In this document: piece by piece, positions 1-8,788 of the stretch
Position numbering within the stretch: the stretch's first letter is position 1
Layout of the letters: each line of letters opens with the position of its first letter
Assembly (NCBI RefSeq): GCF_002374835.1
Contig: NZ_NWVD01000002.1
Location: forward strand, 496,001-560,000
Direction of reading: 5' to 3'
DNA length: 64,000 bases
Source of the DNA: Sphingomonas ginsenosidimutans
Lineage (GTDB): Bacteria > Pseudomonadota > Alphaproteobacteria > Sphingomonadales > Sphingomonadaceae
Translations under genes and position numbers: made by a program
The notes under the pieces: model-generated
Database searches by the model: none
What the model was told of the DNA's origin: nothing
Seen by the model: only the letters and a program-made list of their open reading frames with translations

Positions 1-1106
1 CCGTAGGTGATCTCCACGCGACGGTTCTGCACTTCGCGCACACCGTCGGCAGTTTCGACGCGCAGGCGGGTCTCGCCGAACGCTTCGGTGGTCATCACGC
101 CGTCCGGGATACCCTTCGAGGCGAGATAGGCCTTCACCGAGTCCGCGCGACGCTGCGACAGGCCCAGGTTGTACTTCGCGGTACCCGACGTGTCGGTGTA
201 GCCGGCCAGCATGACCTGCGCGTTCTGGCAGTTCTGGTACTGCGTCACGGCGTTGTCGAGGATCGACGCGGCTTCCGGGGTGACGTCCGACTTGTTCCAC
301 TCGAAGAACACGATGAACGGACCCGGCGAGCAGACCACTTCCGGCGGCGGAGGCGGCGGCGGGGGCGGAGGCGGAGGCGGCGGGGGCGGCGGCGGGGGCG
401 GCGGAGCCGCTTCCGGTGCGCCGAAGTTGTAGGTCACGCCACCCAGCAGCGAGTGCGAGCGGAAACGACCGTCATAGGCACTGCCGCGCTGGTCGAACAG
501 GTTGACGTTGTCCGCGTTGAAGAAGCGATACTTCAGCGAGACGTCGACATGGTCGCTCAGCGGCGCGCGGATGCCCGCCAGGGCCTGCCACGCGAACACG
601 GTGTCCGAATCGTCGAGCAGACGATACGACGTCGCCGGGTCGAGGCGCGCCTTGACGCGGGCGACACCGGCACCACCGCCGACGAAGCCCTGCAGGCCGT
701 CGTCCGGCCCGAAGTCGAGCAGGCCGTTGACCATGAAGCTCAGCGCCGAGGTACGGCCGCCGAAATAGTCATAGGTGCCAGCGGCGATCTGGGTCGTGCC
801 GCTGTTCGGCGTCTGGCCGGTGTTACGGTAGCCATCGACGGTTGCCGAACGATAGCCGACTTCGGTCTCGAGGCGGAACGCGCCGAAATCGTAACCGATG
901 ACGCCATCGACGTCATAGCCGTAATCGTGGTCGACGGTGCCGGTGCCCGACCGCGAAGCGGCAGTACCGGTGATCGAATAGTCGATGTCCTCGACAATCA
1001 TCGCACCGCCTTCAACGCCGACATACCACGCCTTGTCGCGCGCGAGCGCGGGCGTGGCGAGGGCGGTGGAGGCAAGCGCCATGATCATGGCAAGCTTACG
1101 CATCAT
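1..1106 (-). CDS. OmpA-family outer membrane protein (C-terminus beyond window)
   Basis: An outer-membrane beta-barrel porin that anchors the membrane to peptidoglycan. It starts with two adjacent ATGs (1106, 1103) behind an AAAGGGGA ribosome binding site. An AxA-type signal peptide ends near residue 22 (ALATPALA). A barrel-like region with alternating aromatic residues follows to about residue 232, then a run of 21 consecutive prolines (residues 235-255), then an OmpA C-terminal domain with the peptidoglycan-binding pattern GYTDTSG...NLGLSQRRA and RRVEI. The frame is still open at base 1, so only the last residues are missing. The neighbouring GTA-type genes suggest the original chromosomal setting. 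The family assignment is firm; the exact porin subtype is not. Confidence 0.93.
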   Translation of the reverse strand, partial: MMRKLAMIMALASTALATPALARDKAWYVGVEGGAMIVEDIDYSITGTAASRSGTGTVDHDYGYDVDGVIGYDFGAFRLETEVGYRSATVDGYRNTGQTPNSGTTQIAAGTYDYFGGRTSALSFMVNGLLDFGPDDGLQGFVGGGAGVARVKARLDPATSYRLLDDSDTVFAWQALAGIRAPLSDHVDVSLKYRFFNADNVNLFDQRGSAYDGRFRSHSLLGGVTYNFGAPEAAPPPPPPPPPPPPPPPPPPPPPEVVCSPGPFIVFFEWNKSDVTPEAASILDNAVTQYQNCQNAQVMLAGYTDTSGTAKYNLGLSQRRADSVKAYLASKGIPDGVMTTEAFGETRLRVETADGVREVQNRRVEITY

Positions 1107-1232
1107 AATCCCCTTTCCATGGTGTCACTACGGACAGCGCAAACTCACTATCCGAACGATGGTTTCCCGACAAGCTGACAAAAACCCGGCACTGTTGCGC
1201 AACTGCCACAGTTTCCGCACCACCGAAGCGTC
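1107..1232. other. Intergenic region upstream of ompA-like gene
   Basis: This 126-bp gap lies between the ompA-like start and the stop of the DUF2793 gene, both on the minus strand. It probably holds the porin promoter. I cannot assign a clear -35/-10 pair. Confidence 0.4.
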
Positions 1233-1733
1233 TCAGCGGGCGATCATTCCGTGGGTACGCAGCGCCTCCAGGATCGCCACGATCGCGGTGCGGGCGGGGG
1301 CGTCCACGGTCTCGCCGCCCACCGGGTCGGCGATCGCGGGCCGTTGCCCGCCCACCACCTGGGTGCCGTCGATCACGATGCGCGCGGCGCGTGTCACCCC
1401 GCTCTCCCATCCGGCGGTGGTGCGGGTCGCCGGCACCTGCTGCGCGGCCTCCCACACCCGCCAGCCCGGGCGCGTCGCGACGAACCGCCATCCGCCATCG
1501 GTCCATCCCGCGAGCATCCCGGCGTGACCGGTCCACGCCCCCTGCGGCGCATCACCGACGATCCACGAATCGCCGGGCTCGGGATCGGCCGGCGGGATCT
1601 GGACGCCGATGCCCTTGACCACGGCCTGCACCGCCAGGTCCAGCAGTGCCAGCGCCTCGTTATGGGTGCGTTCCTTCTGCGCCTGCCCGGCGTCCATCAT
1701 CGGCAGCAGCAGCCGCGCGCTTGTCGCTTCCAT
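1233..1733 (-). CDS. DUF2793 domain protein (GTA/prophage-associated)
   Basis: A 166-aa protein starting at ATG 1733 with a GGAG ribosome binding site. The N-terminus (ARLLLPMMDAGQAQKE.THNEAL) and the repeated WxxG/W motifs (GDSWIVG, GWTDGGWRF) match the DUF2793 family. These proteins usually sit beside GTA or phage tail genes in sphingomonads and are thought to belong to the tail fibre. It follows the truncated tail gene by 11 bp and is probably co-transcribed with it. The biochemical role is unknown. Confidence 0.8.
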   Translation of the reverse strand: MEATSARLLLPMMDAGQAQKERTHNEALALLDLAVQAVVKGIGVQIPPADPEPGDSWIVGDAPQGAWTGHAGMLAGWTDGGWRFVATRPGWRVWEAAQQVPATRTTAGWESGVTRAARIVIDGTQVVGGQRPAIADPVGGETVDAPARTAIVAILEALRTHGMIAR

Positions 1734-1744
1734 TGCGTGTCTCC

Positions 1745-3630
1745 TCAAAGGTTTAGGATCGCAGGCGACGACAGGGCGTAGGTGCCCTGTTGCCGAACCG
1801 CCACTGTAACCGCGCCGGCGGGAACCTCCGCCGCGCTCAGCACCAGCTGCGGCCCGTCGCTGTTCCTTGTCGCGATCGTCGTGCCGGCCTGATCCGCAAC
1901 GGCGATGCGATAACCCTCGCGCTCTTCGCCCAGCGGCACGTCGTCCCCCTCGCGCCATCGCCAGCCCAGTCGGCTGCGGCGCGTCCAAGTCAGGCGCAGC
2001 CCACCGTCCGCCGCCCGCGCCGCGCGCAGCTGCACCGGCGGCGGCGGCGCACAGGACCGTCCGTCGATCGCCGCGCTCGCGATCGCCGCCTGCGCGCCGT
2101 CGCCGACGCCCGCCGCGGCGACTCGCACGCTCTCGCCCGGCTGCGCGCCTGGCAGCGGCAGCGAGATCGCGGCCCCGCGCTCGATCAGCACGAAGCGCGA
2201 GCCGCCGGGATGCGCGGCGGCGGCGGTACCACGGCACCCGCGCCACCATCCGCTCAGCCGCCAGCGAGTCGCATCGACCTGCACCGCGTCGCGGAACTGG
2301 ATCAGTTCGTCACCGATCAGCGCCAGATTCGCACCGCGGTCGATCGCCGCCGCATCGGCGGAGGCCAGCGTCATCCCCTCATGCGCCAGCACCAGTTCGA
2401 TCACGCGCGCGCGATCCTCGATCGCGGTGCCGCCCGCCGGCAGCGCGGCCGTCAGCCGGCCCAGCGTCGCCGGGGCGGCGGTGGCGCCGATGGCGGTCCA
2501 GGACGCGCCACCGTCGCGGCTGACCGTCACCGCCGCATGTCGCCAGCCCGGCGCCTCGCCCGCGGCGAAGATCGCCAGCCGCGGTTCGGTGACCGGCGCC
2601 TCGTCCAGCGGCGGCAGTTCGGCGATCTCGACCCGAGTCGCGCCGATCGGTTGATCTCGCGCCGCCGCCACGCGCCCCGGATCGGCCGGCAGCGGCGGCA
2701 ACGCCCCGCCCGCCCCCAGCGGCGTCAGGTCCAGCGTCACGCGCCACCCCTCCACCGCCGCGCGCGTCACGCGCCACAGCGCGCCGTCGCTTCGCACCGC
2801 CGTGCCCGGCGCGATCGCGATCGCGGTCGCGTCCAGGACCGCCTTGCGCGACCGCCGCGACCGTTCGCGCTCGCGGATCAGGTCGTCGGCGACCTGCCGC
2901 GCGCGGGCCGCCTCCAGCGCGACCGGCAGCTCGATCGCCTCCTCGCGCCAGCCGCCGCCGGTGCCGAGCGCCCGTTGCACGCCGATCTGGTAATCGCGCG
3001 CCGGGTCGTAATGCGACAGCGAAAGCGCGGCGGGCACCGCCTCCACCGGCAGGCGCGCCTCGCGCAGCGTCGCATCGGGGTCCAGCACCAGCGGCGCGCC
3101 GGTCGCGCGGCCGATCCGCGTCGCCGCGCCGTCGGGCACCATCCACGCACCCGTCATCGTCGCCAGCGCCGCCACCGCACCCGCCACGCTGTCGCCGCTA
3201 GCGGCATAGCCCGCGACCGGATCGTCCGGCCCCGCGCCGACGATCGCGCCGTCGCCCAGCGCGCGCATCACGTCGCCGGCGCGCGGCGGGGTGGCATCGC
3301 CGATCACCTCGAAGGTGAGCGAGGGGATGCGGTTGCCGAAATCGGCCAGTTGCAGCGCCTCGAACACCGCATAGGCGATGCCGCGATGCGCCGGCGCGTC
3401 GGCCTCATGGCTGGCGATCAGCGGGTCGGGCGCCTGATCCTCGCTACCGTGATGCAGGCGAAAGCCGGTCTGCGTCTTCCAGTCGCCCGCCGCCCCGCGC
3501 AGCAGCTTGCCGTCGGCCCAGATCCGCCCCACCCCGGCGACCGGCCGCGCCGACAGCGCGACCGCAAAGGAGGCGGCATAGCTGTAACTGGTCGTGACCG
3601 GCTGCCCCTTGCCCGCGCGACCGTCCTGCT
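1745..3630 (-). pseudogene. GTA-type phage tail protein, 5' end removed by transposon insertion
   Basis: About 628 residues of a tail/baseplate protein of the GTA ORF15 (Phage-tail_3-like) kind. Sphingomonad homologues continue upstream into a Gly-rich N-terminus and a GRPKGxP.TxSYSYSASFAVALS segment. Here the recognisable protein begins at AGKGQPVTTSYSYAASF. The few residues before it are read out of the transposon end, through a fortuitous GTG at 3649. Roughly the first 100 residues are therefore missing and do not occur elsewhere in the window. The remainder is intact, including WADGKLLRGAAGDWKTQTGF, DFGNRIPSLTFEVIGD and an Ig/FN3-like C-terminus. It probably makes no functional tail. Confidence 0.8.
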
Positions 3631-3765
3631 GTAAGCCGCATCTAGCCACTGCAAAACGGCGCAGGTGGTATCAGCGACTTAGCCCGTAAGCTCTGCAAGC
3701 GATCCGGCCGGTTTGCAGTCGTAAGACGCTCGGACCGCTTTCGAATGAACATTTAAGCGCTGCAA
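3630..3765 (+). repeat. Left end of Tn7/Tn5053-like element with TniA-binding-type repeats
   Basis: The element appears to begin TGTAAGCCGCATC at 3630, exactly where tail-gene homology stops. Within 135 bp there are four copies of a CTGCAA core: direct at 3649-3654, 3693-3698 and 3760-3765, and inverted at 3713-3718. The direct copies sit in similar surroundings (TAGCCACTGCAAAACGG, TAAGCTCTGCAAGCGATC, TAAGCGCTGCAAAGCATG). Arrays of this kind near the tip are what TnsB/TniA-type transposases bind. The five bases before the tip, CCTGC, would be the target duplication. The matching right end was not found. Confidence 0.6.
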
Positions 3766-3833
3766 AGCATGCCTGATCGCGGCCAACCCTCCGACCAAGT
3801 CACTCAAGTCTCACGTGAACCAGCAGAACCGGC

Positions 3834-4736
3834 TCAAGAACCGTGCGACGTGTCCGCCCGTCTTTGCGAGGGCAGCGTCCAGTCCAACCGCGCGAGGACG
3901 TCCTGCGTTACCTGCTCGTCACCATCATCGATCGCCCTCAACGCCGCGTCCTCGAGTAGCTGCGCGACCTCACCGACCAACCCTTCCGACATCTCGTTGA
4001 GGAGACCGGCCAGGCTCGGGTGCTTCAGGTTCGACGCACGCGCGAGCGGGATGTCCCGCTCCAGTGCAGCCAGAACGCCCTGGAAATCGTCGCCGTTTTC
4101 GACCGGGCCGACATGCACCTCGCGGAACCGGGTGCTCATCTCCCGGTCGGCATAGAGAGCGCTCCTCGCCGCGTGCGTCCCGGCGCAGATGAAGGTGATC
4201 CGATGCTCCTCGCTGTTCGTGAGATACTTCATGAACGCCAGGAACTCCTTCTGGCGCAAATAGGAGGTCAGGGTGAGCGTGTTCAGCTCGTCGAGCACGA
4301 CCACGCACACGGACAGGTTCTGGAGAACGGTAAGGCCCTGTGTCCGTTTCGGGGCCACTGCGGTGGCTCTGAGTGACGGCGCCCCGGTCTTGTTGATCAG
4401 TTGCTCGTAGAACTTCATCTCGTCCATCTTGGACGTGCACTCGAGTGGCAGAACGGTCGAGGTGGCACCGATGCCGCGCTCGGCCCTGAACTGGGTCACG
4501 CAGTTCCTGATGAGCTGCGACTTGCCCGCATGCGAATGGCCGTACAGCAGTATGTGGCGACCACGCGTGGACGGTTTGGCCCTGAGCGTGCGCATTACCG
4601 TGCGCTTGATCGGAGCCAGACCCGGATACTCCACGAACCAGGTCGGGCGCGAGTCGACGATCGACTGGGCGCGCGTCTCGTCGTCCCGTTTCATCCACGA
4701 CGCGGCCTCGGGGCTCAGGTGCGGGTAGGCCGTCAT
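3834..4736 (-). CDS. tniB: TniB/TnsC-like AAA+ ATPase
   Basis: A 300-aa ATPase that in Tn5053 and Tn7 relatives polymerises on target DNA and links target selection to the transposase. Walker A is GHSHAGKS (residues 66-73); Walker B is VCVVVLDELN with D149/E150. A sensor-type stretch ITFICAGTHAA follows. The N-terminal PTWFVEYPGLAPIKRTVMRTL segment is typical of TniB. Its start overlaps the tniA stop by 4 nt (ATGA), so the two are translationally coupled. It is the gene nearest the transposon tip. No tnsA-type endonuclease gene is present. Confidence 0.92.
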   Translation of the reverse strand: MTAYPHLSPEAASWMKRDDETRAQSIVDSRPTWFVEYPGLAPIKRTVMRTLRAKPSTRGRHILLYGHSHAGKSQLIRNCVTQFRAERGIGATSTVLPLECTSKMDEMKFYEQLINKTGAPSLRATAVAPKRTQGLTVLQNLSVCVVVLDELNTLTLTSYLRQKEFLAFMKYLTNSEEHRITFICAGTHAARSALYADREMSTRFREVHVGPVENGDDFQGVLAALERDIPLARASNLKHPSLAGLLNEMSEGLVGEVAQLLEDAALRAIDDGDEQVTQDVLARLDWTLPSQRRADTSHGS

Positions 4737-6487
4737 CGCGCCCAGCGCGACTTGATGTGGCTGAGCGGGAAGGGCACGACGTTGTCCGGATCGGCGAACG
4801 GGCGACCCCGAACGTTGGCCGGAGCCGCCGGAGCGACCTCGCCGACGACAGGTTTCGTGCTGGGCTGCTCGGGCGGCCCATGCGAAGGTCGCTCCACGAC
4901 CATGTCGGTCGGGATCACGCCGGCCTGCTCGGCGCGAAGCGCCTTCTTGGCCGCGGCACGCGCACTACTCACGACCTTCTGCTTTTCGATCTCGGCCTTC
5001 ACGTTGACAGCATGGGGGGTCCGGCGCCCCTTGTTCTCCCGCTTGACGCGATTGAGGTTCGCGACCGCGTCCTCCGTGAGGAGCCGGGCGGTGCACGGGA
5101 CCGGGAAGTACCGCTCGGTGCTCGGGTCAAAGAACTGCATCCAGCCCTCCTCGCGCTCGTCGTAGGCGAAGATGAACTCGCCGCCTTGGGGATGCCTGCG
5201 GCCGATCCAGCAGGTCACCTCGGGCGAGTTGTAGCGCCGATAGTTCTCCTGAAGCCCGTACTGCTGAATGTTCTTGCGAGTGATGAATGGCAGGAAGGCG
5301 CAACGGACCTGATCGGGCTCGAACCGGCGCGGCGCCTGGTATGCCTGGTTTGCAAGCCACATCTCCATGGGCGAGTAGCCGGTCGAGCTGTGCACCGTGT
5401 GGTGATACCGATAGAGCTCGATCGCGATCACCTTCTCCGCCTCCTCAAGGGACAGGCAGGCGCGTCCCTCGCTGTCGTAGCCCGCTTTCATGAGCACGTT
5501 CGAGAAGGTCTTCCCCGGCAACTCCGCCATCTCGGCCTGGACAGTGCGGATCATGCGCTCGACATGTCCGCCGTCGTCCGGAACGCCGATGCGGCGGGTG
5601 GGATGTTCGATGCCCAGCAGATCGCAGCCATGCTCGAACGGGTTGGCCGTAAGGTCCCGGCCGTGGTCGGTATGGATGCGGCGCATTGGGCCGGCGAACG
5701 GCCAATCGATCCAGTCGAGGCCGAGACCTGCGAGCCATCTCGCCTTCGGATTGATCGCCCGCGTCATAACCTGCGCCGTCAGGAGGCTGCTCGGCTTCCG
5801 CATCGAAAGCATTACCGCGAGGATCACACGCGTGAAGATGTCTATGACGATGGAAAGGGTCGGCCTGCCCATGACCCCTCGGCTCAATGGGTGTACCACT
5901 TCCAGGTCGAGGATGCTGTGATCCGTCTGCGAGAACTCGAGCGGGCGCGAGGCGGGCAGGAACCCGCCGCCATGCGGGGCGAAGCGCTCCCTGGCCGCCT
6001 TCGCGCCCTCCCTCGCGACCGTCACCGCTTCCGGGTCCCTCCGCCTGATGCGCTTCTTGATCGTGCGGATGTCGACCAGATCTTCCTGCGCGACCTTGGT
6101 GCTGAAGACGCGATCGACGGCGGTGATGCGCCCGCGCTCGGGTGTCAGGTAGGCGATGTCGATCGCCTCCTCGATCGCCGTCTCGATATGATCCGGCAGG
6201 CGTCCGCGCCTCGTCGTCGGCTTGGGCCTGGGCAGGAGACCGACGAGTCCGTCGCTCGTGTACCGACCGCACCAGTCGGTCAGCGTCCGCCAGCTGTACC
6301 CATTGGCCTTGCTTTCCGCGACGGCGGCGGAATGGCGGCTCCGACCCGGCCCTTTCTCGTCAATCAGTATGCGTCGGACACGGCGCTCGCGATCATAGGC
6401 GACACGCCAGCGTTCCTCTTCGGCCGGCGTCCGCGGACCGGCCGGCAGCTCCACTCCTGCGCTCGTTCCGCGAACCTCGTCTGGCAT
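4733..6487 (-). CDS. tniA: TniA/TnsB-like DDE transposase
   Basis: A 584-aa retroviral-integrase-fold transposase that cuts and joins the transposon ends. The catalytic triad is visible: D189 in FSQTDHS, D274 in RIHTDHGRDL and E310 in DDGGHVERMI, a DD(35)E spacing. An N-terminal helix-turn-helix region (SWRTLTDWCGRYTSDGLVGL) and a C-terminal Mu-type beta-barrel domain (LQENYRRYNSPEVTCWIGRRH) flank the core. I prefer ATG 6487, behind AGAGG, over an upstream start at 6514. Either start leaves a long overlap with the end of tniQ. Length and layout match the TniA family. Confidence 0.92.
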   Translation of the reverse strand: MPDEVRGTSAGVELPAGPRTPAEEERWRVAYDRERRVRRILIDEKGPGRSRHSAAVAESKANGYSWRTLTDWCGRYTSDGLVGLLPRPKPTTRRGRLPDHIETAIEEAIDIAYLTPERGRITAVDRVFSTKVAQEDLVDIRTIKKRIRRRDPEAVTVAREGAKAARERFAPHGGGFLPASRPLEFSQTDHSILDLEVVHPLSRGVMGRPTLSIVIDIFTRVILAVMLSMRKPSSLLTAQVMTRAINPKARWLAGLGLDWIDWPFAGPMRRIHTDHGRDLTANPFEHGCDLLGIEHPTRRIGVPDDGGHVERMIRTVQAEMAELPGKTFSNVLMKAGYDSEGRACLSLEEAEKVIAIELYRYHHTVHSSTGYSPMEMWLANQAYQAPRRFEPDQVRCAFLPFITRKNIQQYGLQENYRRYNSPEVTCWIGRRHPQGGEFIFAYDEREEGWMQFFDPSTERYFPVPCTARLLTEDAVANLNRVKRENKGRRTPHAVNVKAEIEKQKVVSSARAAAKKALRAEQAGVIPTDMVVERPSHGPPEQPSTKPVVGEVAPAAPANVRGRPFADPDNVVPFPLSHIKSRWAR

Positions 6488-7682
6488 CGGGCACCTCTGA
6501 CGGGAGCGTACCATGATCCCGGCCTGTCGTCATCGGCATGCGACCGGTACGTTCGGGCGCGAGCGGAGGCAGGTGCGCTTGTCCGAGCTTGGTGTGTCCG
6601 AGCAGCTTCTTGAGCGCCTCGCGTGACGGCCGCTCGTGCGTGCGGCGCAGGTATGCGACCGCGGCCGCGACCTCGTCCGGGTTGGGGAGATACTTGGGCC
6701 GCCGCAGATGCGTCTCCACCACCTGGAGGTACGCGTGGGGCGGATCGATCGCATCCGCGAGCGCCCATGACTGCCAGACCCCGGCCTTCTTGCAGGTCTC
6801 GACAAAGCGGAGCGGCCACTCCGTGAGCAGGCGCTCGGTCAGATCGAGGAGCGGAGCACGATCGGAGACGGGTAGCAGCTCGACGTCACGGCGATTCCGC
6901 TTGGCCGTCGGCAGCACCGGATCGCCGCCCCAGGTAGAGGCTGCGACCTCGCGCATTCGCATCGATCTCGGGCCGGTAGCCAGGGTCTTTGCGACCTGAC
7001 GGACCAGCGCGAAATACAGATGCGAGTAGGAGAACGCGGTCCGGTGGAGATCGACCCAGCCCTGGGCCAGTGCGTTCTCGGCTCGTGCCTGGAACGATAG
7101 GAGGTGCGAACTCGCCGGAGGAGACTCGGCGCGGGCAAGATCGGACCGACACCGCCAGCATGATGACGGGCCAGACGATCTGAGCGGCAGGACCGCACGC
7201 AGGCATTCGGGACACCGATCGAGCAGTTCGATCCCGTGCTGCAGGCAGGCGCCCGACACGGCGAGCCGCCACTTTCGGCGGAAGTACGGCTTCTGATCCG
7301 TGCCGAGACACGCCGGACAGAACTGCTGGCCGAAACCGCGCCGATCGCGGTCGCGCAGTCCGATCGGCAGGATCCACTGCGTCTGGCTCCGCGCGAAATA
7401 GGACACAACCAACATGCCGTCATAGGCCGGCAGTCCAGTTTCGCTGGCTCGCCGCAGACTGGTGCCCGTCGCGTGCGCCAGATCGGCAACGATCGGGTCG
7501 GGTGCCTGCTTGTCCATGTCCCGACCCATCACGGCAGGGCGTGGTCCCCAGAGGCTTGTCGCGAGCGAGAAGGGCTTCATGCCGTGTGCCAGCGCATTGC
7601 GCGCGAACCAGGACGAGAGGAGTTCGCCGGGCAGCGGCGATTGCGCCAAAGGCCATAGCCCTACAACGCTTGGCTCCACCAT
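6393..7682 (-). CDS. tniQ: TniQ-family transposition protein
   Basis: A 429-aa TniQ/TnsD-like protein thought to connect target recognition with the TniB filament. The N-terminus (PSPLPGELLSSWFARNA pattern) is the classic TniQ start. A zinc-binding segment carries CPAC (C122, C125), C146xxH149, CPEC (C157, C160) and CWRC (C175, C178). ATG 7682 has a GGAGG ribosome binding site 7 nt upstream. The gene is first in a tniQ-tniA-tniB order, whereas Tn5053 has tniA-tniB-tniQ. Its 3' end overlaps tniA by about 95 nt. The low-complexity Arg-rich tail may be non-essential. Confidence 0.88.
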   Translation of the reverse strand: MVEPSVVGLWPLAQSPLPGELLSSWFARNALAHGMKPFSLATSLWGPRPAVMGRDMDKQAPDPIVADLAHATGTSLRRASETGLPAYDGMLVVSYFARSQTQWILPIGLRDRDRRGFGQQFCPACLGTDQKPYFRRKWRLAVSGACLQHGIELLDRCPECLRAVLPLRSSGPSSCWRCRSDLARAESPPASSHLLSFQARAENALAQGWVDLHRTAFSYSHLYFALVRQVAKTLATGPRSMRMREVAASTWGGDPVLPTAKRNRRDVELLPVSDRAPLLDLTERLLTEWPLRFVETCKKAGVWQSWALADAIDPPHAYLQVVETHLRRPKYLPNPDEVAAAVAYLRRTHERPSREALKKLLGHTKLGQAHLPPLAPERTGRMPMTTGRDHGTLPSEVPDARRGSRNERRSGAAGRSADAGRRGTLACRL

Positions 7683-7755
7683 CGGCGTCCTCCGTCGTGG
7701 CGAACCGCTCCATGAGCGTTGGTACGCCGCCGCCTTCATTCGCTCGTGCGAGAAA

Positions 7756-7778
7756 CGCTCGCCGGGGCTCGGCGAGCG
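7756..7778. repeat. Perfect inverted repeat upstream of tniQ
   Basis: CGCTCGCCG and CGGCGAGCG form a 9-bp perfect stem with a 5-nt loop, 78 bp upstream of the tniQ start. There is no T-tract on either side, so a terminator is unlikely. An operator or a leader structure controlling transposition genes is possible, but this is inference from position only. Confidence 0.4.
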
Positions 7779-7933
7779 CTATTCGCCTGCCATTTACCCC
7801 GCCCGAGAGGGATCAGGGCAACCCTGGATTGTTGCAGACCAGCCCCGACGCCGTCGCACGCGAAGTTACTTCTCCCGCATGTGCCGCCATCAGCCCATTC
7901 GCTCGCCAAGACGCTAACGCGCAGGCTTATCTA

Positions 7934-8584
7934 TCAGAAAGGTACGTTTACTGGGCCGCATGCCTCCACGACAGCAATCACCACCGCCGGGTCCGGGCGC
8001 ACGCGGAAGTCGGGCTCGACGAAGGCGTAGCGCACGATCCCGCCACTATCGATCACGAAGGAAGCGGGAATGGGGAGCAGCATGCCGGAGTCGCCGTAGA
8101 TGTCGGCAAGGTCGAGACCGTGCGCCCGGTAGCTCGCGTGCAACTCCGCGCCCATTGGGTGTGCGAGGCCGAGCGAGAGCGCCAGCCCGTGGTCGACGTC
8201 GCAGAGCATCTCCGCGTTCGGCGCCAACCCGCAGCGCGTCTCCTCCGCTCGCCCGCCAATCTCGCCGCTGACCGCGACGAAGTGCCCGCCCACTGCCTCC
8301 AGCCGCGGGATCGCCTCGTGCCAGGCTTGCAGCTCGCCGCGGCAGTAGGGGCAGAAGCCGCCGCGCATGAAGCTGAGCACCACCGGCCCTTCGGCCAGGC
8401 GATCGGCGATATCGACGTAGCGGCCACGCGAGTCCGGCAGTGCGAACGGCTCGAACCGGTCGTAGAGCTTGGGCGCGTCAAGGCCCGCGCCGCTCTGGCG
8501 TAGCCGGCCGACGAAGCCGTCGAAGAGCGCGTTCCAGTCGAAGGCGGGCGCGGCGGGGGCAGCGATCGTTTCCATGGACGCCAT
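7934..8584 (-). CDS. AhpC/TSA-type peroxiredoxin-like protein
   Basis: A 216-aa thioredoxin-fold peroxidase-like protein of the peroxiredoxin-like family. The redox motif is MRGGFCPYC, with peroxidatic and second cysteine spaced as CxxC. LLPIPASFVIDSGGIVRYAFVEPD is the family's conserved C-terminal part. It would reduce peroxides in the cytoplasm using a thiol donor. ATGs at 8584 and 8575 are both possible and neither has a good ribosome binding site. A copy of the island's shared promoter element (8609-8640) points at this gene. It is the first cargo gene after the transposition genes and is divergent from the YHS operon. Confidence 0.85.
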   Translation of the reverse strand: MASMETIAAPAAPAFDWNALFDGFVGRLRQSGAGLDAPKLYDRFEPFALPDSRGRYVDIADRLAEGPVVLSFMRGGFCPYCRGELQAWHEAIPRLEAVGGHFVAVSGEIGGRAEETRCGLAPNAEMLCDVDHGLALSLGLAHPMGAELHASYRAHGLDLADIYGDSGMLLPIPASFVIDSGGIVRYAFVEPDFRVRPDPAVVIAVVEACGPVNVPF

Positions 8585-8608
8585 TGTGGCGGGGCGGGCC
8601 GGGCGTGT

Positions 8609-8640
8609 GAAGGACCCGGGCGTGCATGGGTTCCATGCGC
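8609..8640 (-). promoter_or_regulatory. Shared promoter-like element, copy a (for peroxiredoxin)
   Basis: On the minus strand this reads GCGCATGGAACCCATGC, then 17 nt after GGAAC a CTTC. The 15-bp GCATGGAACCCATGC core is nearly palindromic and identical to the copy at 48935. It ends about 25 bp upstream of the peroxiredoxin start. The -35-like GGAA is conserved in most copies; the -10-like part is weaker here (CCTTC). Confidence 0.65.
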
Positions 8641-8673
8641 GCCAGCGATGGACCGGAGCCCGCGATGCGGGCC

Positions 8674-8704
8674 GCGCATGGAAAGCATAGGACCTCGGCA
8701 TTTC
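8674..8704 (+). promoter_or_regulatory. Shared promoter-like element, copy b (for YHS operon)
   Basis: It reads GCGCATGGAAAGCATAG followed by CATTTCACC, with 16 nt between GGAAA and TTTC. It is one of the best matches in the set and lies 85 bp upstream of the YHS-domain gene. It would drive the YHS-DoxX-DedA-AraC operon. Confidence 0.7.
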
Positions 8705-8788
8705 ACCGCGACGACCCGCTCGGCCAGTTGAAGGGCACGGAAGCGGTCACCCCCGATCGTCCCGTCCCGACACGCAAGGAACACGACC

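Noticed and set aside
211-432. A + strand frame with a run of 21 glycines
   Set aside because: It is antisense to the 21-proline linker of the OmpA-family gene and has no ribosome binding site.
1790-3634. A 614-codon open frame on the + strand
   Set aside because: Arg/Gln-rich shadow of the tail gene caused by high GC; no domain or start signal.
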